Below, piece by piece: positions 50,089 to 61,600 of a stretch of 64,000 nt of DNA. The notes under the pieces were generated by a model. It made no database searches, was not told the DNA's origin, and worked only from the letters and a program-made list of their open reading frames with translations. The stretch lies in assembly GCA_914767715.1 (NCBI GenBank), contig OU612066.1:33392283-33456282 (forward strand), in the 5' to 3' direction. The stretch's first letter is position 1, and each line of letters begins with the position of its first letter. Made by a program: the position numbers and the translations under genes. This DNA is from Membranipora membranacea. Taxonomy: Eukaryota > Bryozoa > Gymnolaemata > Cheilostomatida > Membraniporidae.

Positions 50089-53000
50089 CTAGGTTGTGGG
50101 ACTGATATGGCCTTGGATCCAGGAGTGATACTGAGCTATATTTGAGAGGACGGTGGCCCCTGTGTTACATTGCTGACTGCCCCACGAGATAACGCCTGCT
50201 ACCGTGTAATAACCCACAGCGTTCTGACAAAATAGGCCACCTCCTGAATCACCCTGCAAACAGACAGAATAATGATAAAGGAACTTTGTGAGACTGGGTG
50301 CCAGAACTGCCAGTGTGTTGATTCATTCGGAGCTATGAACTAGAATTAGATAGTGCTCAACATGCAAACGGCCTGAATAGAAGTTTGGCCTTCCCTCCCA
50401 GACAAAACATTTGTAGGTTTCCTTCCCTGTAATTAAAATGAGCCCTCTTTTATAGGAGTTCAGTTTATCATCCATCATCATTAGTACCCTCCATAAGGGA
50501 TATTGATTGTATATTTATTCCCTCATAATTACCCTCAGATATATAATTTATGTATGAGGTTTGTAGCCAGCGAACTTTAAATATTGATAAATCTACAAAT
50601 TCAACTTACAGTACATCCGCCTCTTCTTTCATTGCCGAAGCAGAGCATATTACTATCTACGAGATCTCCCCAGTGACCTTGACATTGAGTCTGAGAGAGC
50701 ACCTGACCCCGGACGTGCCTCAGTCTGAAGTCATCCTCTGTAACAAAATATAATAATGTGTGTGATAAATGTAGAAGCCACCAAAAATACTTGGTCAAGT
50801 AATTCAGGAGCTTCACTCCCGTATAAATGTAATCTCTTACGATATTTACCACTCGTCAGAATAACTGAGTAAAGCCTCCCAAATACATCCGCCTTTTGGA
50901 TGGAAAATTGCATACCTGATTGGCAAGGCAGAAATTATGCTATGGCAAATACTTCATACTGACAATCTTTCAAGGATATGAGTGTGAATGGAAAAGTTGC
51001 CTTTTAGAGCACTCTGATTAGAATTTTATCAAAACTTGAACAATAGAGCAAGTATGTTTATCAAATTCATAATACAATACTTCAAACTTTTTATCTCATA
51101 ATTACCTTAAAATATAAAATTAAACTTTACAGATTTCAAGTAGGCCCTGCCTGCTAAGTGAACTTTGTGCAAGCGCCACCCTGGATAGTACTCAGGAAGA
51201 TAACGGTATAGAAGTTCTTATAATGTGTATTTAAGGGCTGGGCTTCCGTACGGGCCACCGCATGCTTATAGAATAGAGCAGGTCCCTAATCATAAAATTT
51301 ATCAATGGATGAAGGTGTTAAAAGCCAGTACATTACTATTCATATCTCATGAATGAATCCTAGAGATCGAATGTTCATGGTAACCAACCCTTAAACGATG
51401 CCCAAGTTTGATTATTCTTGTGCAGTGCACGCCCAGGAATTAATCTTTAGATCTTCATTTCAAATACTGATAAAAAAAAGCAGGCGGTGACAGCCCTAAA
51501 TTTTTAGGATTTATTGACTTAGCAAAGAATTACATTATCATGAGGGTCTTCTTTCAATGTTGATAAATAGAAGTTTCCTCTGGATTATGTTCATACATGA
51601 TGGTGCATATTTTTGGGGACAATTAGTTTCTATGAAATTCAGGATACTTGATCGCTAGCATAGCCCGCCCAGTTATCGGGTCTCATATATTTCTATGTGA
51701 CAATCACGCTGTATTTCTGAAAATTTTCTTCCTCTCTTGATTAAGCATGAGCCAATTTGCCTGCATTTAATGTTGAGCCGCCACCGCCAGCTCTACCAGT
51801 ATAGAATTGGGCAAATTGGATCAAACTTGTTCTAACTTTTCTATGGTTTGTGACAACCCCAAAGATATAAAATGCCTTATTTCTTCCAGTATCATATTTC
51901 CATTTACCTATTAAACCTACTAGGTTTTGCTGTTCCATTGATTGAGGAATATTTACCTGTGCTGTTATACTGGGTAGATCCCCACCCTGTTAGCCAGCAT
52001 GTCTGACCCTCGAACGAGGTGGTCGTAGACGGGAGGCAGACGGGTTGCACGTGATCTGTGTATGTGATGTTATCGTTTAGCTCCACCAGGGCGATGTCAT
52101 ATTTATGAGAGTGCCCGACAGCCTCGACATGAGCGTGCTCCTCGTATAATGAGTGCTGAAAAATTGAGATAAAATAGTCGTTACTCAGTTAAATTTGGCA
52201 TTTCTTGTTGAAGTTTTTAGGTTAACAGTCATTTATCTAAGAAGTCACCAACGATTGTCTGACGTTTGAAAGGGCATTAAGTCTGTCTACTTCCTTCAAA
52301 CATGTTCATGACATTTAGTCATGCTTTCATATTTTGGTGGAAAAAACGCAGACCCAAAGCATTTTTTAGTCTTCTGAATTTCCAATCTTCAAACCAGACT
52401 ACCAGAATCTTAAAATACTGCAGACTACTTAGTGGGTGGATCTTTTAATACCTGATTGGTCAATCCATTGGCATGGGATTATTTTGCAATACTAATACAA
52501 AAAATTGGCATTTTCAGTTCCGAGTGGAAGTTGTAGGTTCTTTGAAAGGAAGATTCACTCCCACTTATATATTACTCAATTTTAAAATGGAAGACATTCA
52601 GCGGGAATTATGGTTGAGTTGTGAGTGGATTATGATTATTTTTGGTGTGAAAGTGGTTTATGTTTATTGTTGCTTAGGAGGGGTTAGGGGAACAAAGGGG
52701 TCTTTTAATAAATTTTATTTCGTAATATGAGATTTGAGAACTGTATGAATACCTTGATGACGCGTTTGATAGGATAATAAGTTCCTGTATCTTCCGGCGT
52801 CACTCCTGTCACCACTCTATAGAATGTATGATTCGTCACTCTGCAAAGAAACATTATAAGGTCCATTTTGTTGAGTGCAAAATGATACAATTACAGTTTA
52901 CTATGATGTCAGTTTGAGCCCTGCCCAACGGCCCCGTGGCCAGCAGGGTGGGAGGCCTCCCTGATGTAAGAAGGTACAGGCTTTAACGGTAATACCAAGG

Positions 53001-56000
53001 ATAGCCTGTCTTGACAAAGATAAACCAAGGTGTACTCTTTGGTGACCACAGGTACTGAACTGGACAATATGTCATGAAATTTCCCCAAAATCTTCTCTAA
53101 AGAGCAAATAATTACACAAAAATCATGGCAGGTTCCTTATATCACTATAAATATAAAATCAAGCGGTGTGGTGCTTCTCTTGGGCAATCGCTTTCATCCT
53201 TGCTGGATAACTTTAGATCCTACTTGGAGATAAGAAATCACTACACAAGTGGTCACTTATGTAACTCCGCACAAGAGAAGATAGTACCCTGCCAAGTTTC
53301 CCTTTAAATCCGTGCCAAACCACAGCGATATATAACAATTTGTCAATGTGTAGTCTTATTTTTTGTAATTCCCTTATTTAATTACCCTTACCATACCTCA
53401 AAAAAAGTTTCAAAAGAAAGAAATACCTCTTAAAGCAGTGTGCAGCTGTGAGGATCCATTTCTTATCTATAATTGTACCAGCGCAGTGAATGAAGCCGAC
53501 AGCTGAGCTTATACCGACATGCCATGGCCAGGTGCCCGCAGGTGATATAGATCCTCCTATTATCCGCTTCTGGCGTGGGGCTCTCATCTGTTGCCCGCAC
53601 TGTCCTACAAAAATTTACAAAACATCTGGCTTAGTGAAAACAGAGAGGTACTGGATGTTATCTGGATGCTTTTAAGAAGCTTGATGTGATTTAATACCAG
53701 TCAAAAATGTTGGACTGTTGTGCTATGAGGTTAATTGTTTATGCTCTTAACCTTAACCAACACCTTCCGATGCGTTTTTGGAAACCATTCCTGTTAACGA
53801 TTCTGATGTAATTAGAATTACTGGAGTTAGCTGCATAAGATTTTGATAAATGGTAACATAATCTAAGTAACTGTTTGTGCTTCCTTAGAACTTGTGTCAA
53901 CTGACCATAATGTTTGTTTATAAAAACTCAGAGATCATATTTTTTGTTTTCATTCAAAGATATTGAGCAGCATTCTTAGAAATTTAAACTTTGCATGCAC
54001 AGGTAACTGGTGACATGCACAGGTATCAGGTGACATGCCCAGCTTGGTGTAAACACTGCCAAATATGCTCGCCCAGGTACTTCAAAGGTTTGGTGACAAA
54101 ATGTGTTGTTTTCTCTGGATTAAGTCCAGATCACTGTCTAACCTATAGAAAGATCACAGCTAAAATCCAAAAATCATTCACCATGTAAATATGTCAACGC
54201 AACCCCACAGTCCAGTACGGGAAATTTTTCATCCCAGGGTTTGGAACATTTTAATACTTGTACTAAGATAATCACCACCTGTTTAGGTGAGATAAACCTC
54301 AGTTTTACACCATAATCCCGAGCAGATTACATTCGAAGCCATACCACAAAGATTTAGATGATCTGATGCATACTCTTTCATCTAAGAAACTCCTATCTTT
54401 GATAACACTCACAAATAACCCAGTGTCTTGATGCCTTTCGGTATTTTTGCCACGCCTAGGTGGAACCACAGGCAAGTCTTTGGTTAGATGAATTACCAAA
54501 GTGTACCGGTGTGTCAAAATTTTGGTAATAAAACAAATAATTACCTGACGCTAATGTTGAACTGGAAAGCGCTTGACCACCAGATCCCCTTTCAGATGAT
54601 GATGATCTAGCCGTTGACCTTGCAGAAGTTGTTGATGTTTCATATCTGTTCTGTGTGATTGAGTTACTGTGTGGAGAGTCAGATCTTGGTATGTGTGTAG
54701 TAGTAGGGCTTGGTGGGACACAGCAGGTCTGCCAAGCATGTCCGCAACCTCCACCATCTTCTTCTGTTAATATCGTACCTATACCTGAAACAGAACATAA
54801 GTAAATATTCGACTTTCTGTTTTTAGTGAACAAGATGAATGAACAATGATAAAGATCATAACTTGGGAATCATACATTGGACCAAATTCTGAGCGTATGG
54901 ACATAAAGCTGACTGAGGTACATTTTTTTGCAAGAACATGTCGGAAGAGGTATGCTATCATTTTTATTGCTGGAATACAGATATGGGTAAATTTGGTCCC
55001 AAATAAGGAAAGATTTTAGTGGGCAGCCAAACACACGACAGTTGTCTGCGGCGTTAGAAAACAGGTCCACCACCGTAACTATCAACGACATCTTTTTTAA
55101 GAAAGTTCCAAGATAATTACTAAAAAAGAAATACTAGAAACCAACCACAAAGGGAAATATAAGTATAACGTTGACTAACCATTGTGACATGATGTATACC
55201 AGGCTGTACATACACCTCCATAAAGTTCACAATCAGATCTATTTTCTAAAACACAAAAATATGTTGTTATATTAATATTAAAAAAGATAAAACAAATACA
55301 ATGTAGGCTATCAATCTTTTATACGAAGAAAAATTAGCAAAATATGTGCAAAACATAGTACACGCTATAGCGATAGCGGTTCACGTCAAAAAGTTTTAAT
55401 ATTTTTTTGTTGCACTGACAAACAAGGGTGAATTAATAGCTGTTTTTCTTTTTGAATTTTATGGGTCAAGAGCATTGACAATAAAGAATAAATTATAAAG
55501 TTATGGTATTGTTATGCCAGCTGTCACGGAGAAAGGGCAGCCTGATATAATTTTGCAGAAGTCGTCACACAATGTTATTGTTATGTGTTGTGACCTTTGA
55601 GAATTAACATGTGGGTCAGAGATTATCAGATTATCTGCTAAGTGGTTTGTGGTTTATCCAAATTCCACATGATTCAATATTACATGTTGCAACGCAAACA
55701 ACATAGTATGCCGAGCATAATAAACTATAGATTGTACATGTTAGGGCCAGTCTTATTGTCTAATTGTCTAATTGTCCAATTTTGTGGACAATAAGTTGAC
55801 TTTTCTTTATTGCTGGTATGTTATCAGTTGTTTTTGTGCACTTGTTTTGGGACAACGACAAAACATGAGCCAGCATCAAATCCTTATCTAGCTCTATGGT
55901 ATGGTCAGCGACAGCTATTACAGTAAACTCAAAAACATTCTTAAAAAAACATAATCAGAATCTTTACGGTACTTACCAGGTGTTGAGGGAACAGTATATG

Positions 56001-56640
56001 GTTCTATAGCACAGCACTTAGGACGACTGCTGTCTGGGCACAGTGCGATCTGCCATTTATGTCTAAGCTCCCGGCTGCACGAGGTAGCACATGTTCCCCC
56101 GATATATCCACATAGCTCAATCTGTTCGATATTATCAGAGCTAGTTGTCCCTCCTCCGGCTTGCTGGCATTTTACTCTGAGAGCTATTAAAAAATTAATC
56201 AAACTCGTGAGTTCATCCGTTTTTTGCATTTTTATATCGATACATAGTGACTTCAAGTTGCCAAGTTAGCGGTAATATTTAATCAAGTTAAGCAGGGAAA
56301 ATTTTGTTTGACGTCAGCTTAGCATGTTTGTGATGACCAATGCCAATTTTTCTTAAATGTGAATTTGATTTGGTCACTTAGGTATGTGATTGAGACGATG
56401 AAAGTTCAAGCTTTTTGAAATAAATTTTCTTCTAAGTAGGAGCTTGTTGTCATATTAATAACAGTTTTATGCAAATGATGGAAGCTTTATTCGCTCCATA
56501 CTCGAATATGAAATATGTTTTTTTGGTCTGTCGAGAGGAATGTGGCAAGGCAGGTAAATAATGTCTAGCATACTATGATACTTACTCAACAACGCGGAAA
56601 TTATAGTAAGGATTGAGTGAGTCGTCAGAGAGTATTCCAT
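50089..56640 (-). CDS. Secreted serine protease with two beta-defensin-like domains
   Basis: Complete nine-exon model on the minus strand: 56640-56586, 56183-55977, 55245-55180, 54784-54545, 53604-53427, 52840-52753, 52155-51957, 50737-50610, 50253-50089; phases close to 441 residues. Residues 1-19 form a signal peptide (MEYSLTTHSILTIISALLT). Residues 43-76 have the spacing C-x6-C-x3-C-x12-C-x7-CC with GG before the second Cys (CGYIGGTC), and residues 93-131 repeat it with a longer middle (CELYGGVC ... CC). This is the beta-defensin cysteine layout. A Ser/Thr-rich linker (about 135-189) leads to an activation peptide with Cys192 and cleavage at RQKR/IIGG (203/204). The S1 peptidase triad is intact: His245 (LTAAHC), Asp298 (YDIAL), Ser390 (GDSGG). 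The residue at the chymotrypsin-189 position is Gly, not Asp, so trypsin-like Lys/Arg specificity is unlikely. An in-frame ATG at 56766 is an alternative start, but the 56640 ATG gives the better signal peptide. Confidence 0.9.
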
Positions 56641-58649
56641 TTTATAATAAATAATATGACTGATTAGAAATTCTATAAATTTTGTTGAGTATTCTTGAGA
56701 GAGATATCTGCCGATCAGCTGCTTAAAATTGTCCTGTAGAAAACTAGATCTGCATTTCACATTCACAGTTTAGATATAGTCCTCCAGATCATACATGTAA
56801 CATTCCTCCTCCTCCTAGCATCTATCATCTAGTGGTTGTAGATCACAAATGACAAGTTTTTGATCCATGCGTGACAGTCGACAACCAGCTGTATGTTTTC
56901 ATATCCTGCCTTATTGAAGCGAAGTGTTTCATGTCTTATAAGACTGTCGTTATTAGACCACTAAGCCTTATCAATAACACAACCTGGCTGAGTACCAACA
57001 CATTCTCGCAAAATTTAGCCTCAGATCTAAAATCATGGGACATTCAAGTGACACATTAGCAATGTCAACGTAAGCTCAGCAACATAACAGGGTTTCAGTG
57101 TAAGTTTCAGTCTCAATGCAATGCATAGCATAGGGTGGTAATGTCTATGGAAATGGTTTATGGAACCATAAAACGCATTTGAGAACTTAGGCTTGTAGCA
57201 TGAAGGTCCCAAGAAATATACCTCAAGAAATGTGCAAATAAATTTTTGAAAATATAAAAGTGTCAACGAAATTGATGACCGCTTGTCTTGACTTGTCATT
57301 TGACTGCGTTTGGGGCAACGCTAAAACAAGTCAAGGTGGACGGATTTGCTATCCTACCCCTTGAACGACCCAGACATGTGCACATAAATCAGGGACATGA
57401 CAGGACACGCTCAATCCACTAAAAGTGGAGGCCAGAACTCTAGGCCAAAGCATTAGTACATGTCAAGTCATGGCTGCTACATTAGAGACAATGTCTAGTT
57501 TCAGTCATTTTTCAGTTCATTTCCTGTTGGAAACCAATCATATCTCACAACATGTTGCCTCGGAGATACTGTATGACATAAAACATGGACTGGAAGGTTT
57601 ATTTCTAAAACGGATATGTAAACAAATTGATAGTGTAGGATTAATGGTGTTTATCCTGTGGTATTTGGTGTTACAAAAGCTATTTGTTGGTTAATCTTCA
57701 TTAATCTAGAAGTTTTTACAGGCTAAATCAATAAACCACAATAAACTCTTAAGACCATCTGCTTGTAATGAATTGGACAAATTAGCTAATACCATAGCGT
57801 GCCGGAAGGATAGCCGGGATCAGCCTCACAATTGCAGGCATTTATGCATTTTTCTTGCTGTTTCCTTCTCAAAATAAATGACCTCTCAAATTTATTATGA
57901 CTAATGTTGTTATAATGATGTCAAAAGTTTAACTACGTAAGGCTTCTCTTCCGTCTTATATCAACTAAGTCCGGTCAACAAGTACATAATGTGACGGTCC
58001 GTCAAAGTAAACATGTGGTGATAACTACAAGATAATGTTTTGATTGACGCAGGCAAGCCACAAGATTACACAGGTAGTAAATTCCAAGTTATGAGGATGA
58101 TGAGGATGGTGACTGATTGCTTACCCATTTGCTCAACAACATGGATTCATAATGACATCAGAGGGTAAATAGACACCTCCAAGTGACGCTACATGTGACA
58201 CTGTAGGCAAAACAACCAACCACCTGCAGGATGAGTCAATGTCAGATAACTGGACCTAGGATTTTTCTATCTATATCTCTTTCTCCTGTCTAAAGCCAGA
58301 TGGAAAGTTTTCCAGATTGACCTACCAATGTTATTGGTGCGACCACGTATCGACAAAGATAGTATATACTGATTTTCAATTCCAATTTTCCTGCCATAGC
58401 TGTCTGTGTATTGGATATGATTGAGAGGTCTAGACTTTTCATAATAAAACAGACAACTGGAGCAAAGATCTTATACATCAGTTGGGTGCGAATGGCTAAC
58501 ACTGTATTTAAAAAAGGAGACAATGCGAGCCAAAAACCAAAATAACTTATGAAATTATCTGAAAATTCTGTTTCATAAACACCGTAACAAGGTATTACCA
58601 CGATGGTAGCAATGTTTTTTCCTGCACAAAATCAGGGGGTTATCAATGT
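56641..58649. other. Gap between protease and prominin-like gene
   Basis: Contains the promoter and 5' UTR of the protease and the 3' UTR of the prominin-like gene, both on the minus strand. No further coding exon was recognised. Short ORFs at 57033-57694 lack splice sites and recognisable motifs. Confidence 0.5.
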
Positions 58650-61600
58650 CTACTGAAGTTTTTGGAACTGTCGACCAAAGTTTTGTGAATGTGAGCTTGA
58701 GTTAGAGGCATCAGACTTTTCCGTCGAGTTTTCTGAATTTTTGGAATGATGTGAAGACTTATATAGTCCTATTTCTTCATTCACCCCTTCATCCTCATCG
58801 AAGATGGCGACGTCTTTTCCGGAGATAGCGTAATTATCTGCCTGAAGTTCCGAAAGTAAGGAAGCACCTGTTTGTCCTGACAATATAGTTTGAAATGTGC
58901 CACAACTCTTACCTTCTCCAAAACCTTCAAAAAAAGGAGTTGTGCGGCAAGTGGAAGGACAGCAATCTTTGAGTTCTTGTATAAAAAAGAGACCTGTGTA
59001 CAGCACTTAAAACAAGTTTGTGCCCTCCCCTCAGTGGATACGAGGGATATTAAAAAAGGGATATCGCCACCATAGAGGGAAGCATCATTTTTAATATCGT
59101 TCTAGATTCACTTTAGACATCTGGGCATCAAAATTTTAGCTGATGTCTTTTTTGCTGTGTTTAATGTGCTTTAGTAAGTATCCCATGATGCAATTTTCTG
59201 GAATTCCCAGCAATATCAGGTAATCACAATATACAGCTCTATAGTATGAAGTTGGCCTGGTAAATCCATGTATGGCATGGAGGTCTGTAAAGCGAGCAAC
59301 TTACAACTGTAGTCATGAAATGACTTGGATCTGATGGCATGAGGTGGTATATCCAGTATTTCCAGTGAAACCTCAGAGACGCTCGCTGGCTTTGTGGGCT
59401 CCGAACCTCTTGTGAAGGGTCTCTCTTTCATATTCAACAGATCAAATGTCTCTGGTATTACTGGGTAATCCGATGCAGATGGCATTATCAAAGGAGTTGA
59501 ACACTCGCTCACTGACAAAACATTATTCAGCTGTTAACATGACCACATTGTAGCAGATTACAAACAAGTAGCTCAATAATAATAATAATAATAGTTGTCA
59601 TCCCTTTTTATCATCCAGTCACCTCAGCGACAGAAATACATAATATGTCATTTTGGAATGTATGTTATGCGCGTCAGAATGACATGTTTTTTGTTCCTTC
59701 AGTGTTTTTTTTGTCAACGTCTTGTTTCGACAAGTATCATTTTACCTTGACTCAACCAAACAATACCATTGCCAAACAATCGTCAGTAATCTACAATAGC
59801 TGCAAATTTTCTTTCAACTTTACACCCCGAGTTGAGAAATGTCGCAGTAACACCAAGCACCTTGTCAGCCTGCCATCTGCTTGACAGCCATTAAAAGTCC
59901 CAAGTGACACCCTGCAAAATATCTGTAATAGGAACTACTACTCACAATTGAGAATAAGTGAAATCTGTGATATTTGGTCTTGAGGTATGAGTTTTACACC
60001 CTCAGGTAGCTCGTATAAACTCTTAAACACACTTTCCGCGCTCTGAGTCTTCTGTACTATTCGGCTGACGACACCACATCTCGTTGCCGATGTTATATTA
60101 GAGCCCATTCTTGAGTTCAAACTAAATCCCGTCTTACTTCTTATAGATTTACCGACTGAGCGTGGCATAGCTATATAAAAGAAAATTTGATATCGTCTTA
60201 ACTGTTTAGGCATTATTTATGCAAATGCTGGGATATTTTTTTATTTTTGTGACGTTGGAATAATCACCATGTATTATTTTGCTCTATTTTATGTGCTGGT
60301 AGCAGTATTCCATTATCTACCAGCAACAACCCGGGGAGAGTTTGGGCAATTAAACGAATTTGAAGCTAGCACTAAGTTGTTGTTGCTTATGCATAATCAA
60401 ATGGGTCGTATTTTATTATAAAAGTTTTACAAATGTAACTTGATCAAGCAATTACACAATTAGGAAAAAGTAACAAGCAGGAAAAATACAACTAAATAAC
60501 CATATCCTTCTTCTACCTTGTTCAGAACTTCTCTTTTTTCTTGTCAAACGAACCACAGATCTGGAAAAAGTACAGACTAGCATGACATAGACTCATAAAC
60601 AATAAATCAGTCTTAAAACTATTAACCTTATGCAACTGACACTGGCCCCACTCAATTATCTAGGATCTGGGTTACAACTATTTGTGAATCTGATTTGAAC
60701 TTACGCAGCAGATCTAACTTTCTTACGCTGCTCTTCAGATGTGTACTTTATTCCCTCATATGGACAGAAGTATCGGTATATCAGAACATTGTGTAACCCC
60801 GCCAATCCCAGGCTCACAGAAAATGCTATCAGAGAGACCCAAATGACGTTCACATATCTAAAAAAGTATTGTGTTTAATTGTATTTCTATCCCAAACAGA
60901 ATTTTACTAAACATCAACAAAAATATCAGTGAATCGACTAAGAAACATGGTAAATCAACGAAGCGATCTATAAGATTAACTCATCTAACTAGCAATGATA
61001 TAATCTGCCGCACATATTTAAATCACAGTATCTTTTAACAAAAATAAGTTATTTCTTAGAGTTTCCTAGGATCACTATCAGCTGCTCATGTTTTATACAA
61101 TAAACAATTTAAAAGCAGAAGACAAGCCATAATTAGCTACCTGACTGCAGTGAAGTAGCAGATATAGGATATAGTCTTGTACATGTAAGCCAGATGTCCA
61201 CATTTACCGAGATTAGACAGCAATACGGCCAGAGAGATCGGCTCAAACACATCAACTACCTCGGTGAGTCTGTCAAGGAGATGCTGACTGATGGCTTGCT
61301 CATCTTGGAAATTTTTAAGATCCATTGCTAGCTCATCCATACCAGCGATAGCCTCTCGCAAACTATTCTGTGAGCCGTTATAGTATTCAATCATTTTTTC
61401 AATATCAACGCGCAGAATTGCCAACATTTTATCATCTTCATCAAACTGTGTGTTAAGGTCAGTAAATCTGGTGCTGATTGAGGTACACTTTGTGCTTAAG
61501 GTGGTGTATTGTGTTCTTAGATCATTATCTTGAGTCTCCGAGGCCAGCGTGGTGAACTCTTCTGAGAGGTCTGAGTATTCAATGCTTCTCTTTGTGAGGA

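Noticed and set aside
53490-53675. Plus-strand ORF of 61 residues
   Set aside because: It is the antisense shadow of the protease exon containing the IIGG activation site and the catalytic His.
56871-57694. Short ORFs between the protease and the prominin-like gene
   Set aside because: No supporting splice sites or recognisable motifs, and frames on both strands are similarly open.
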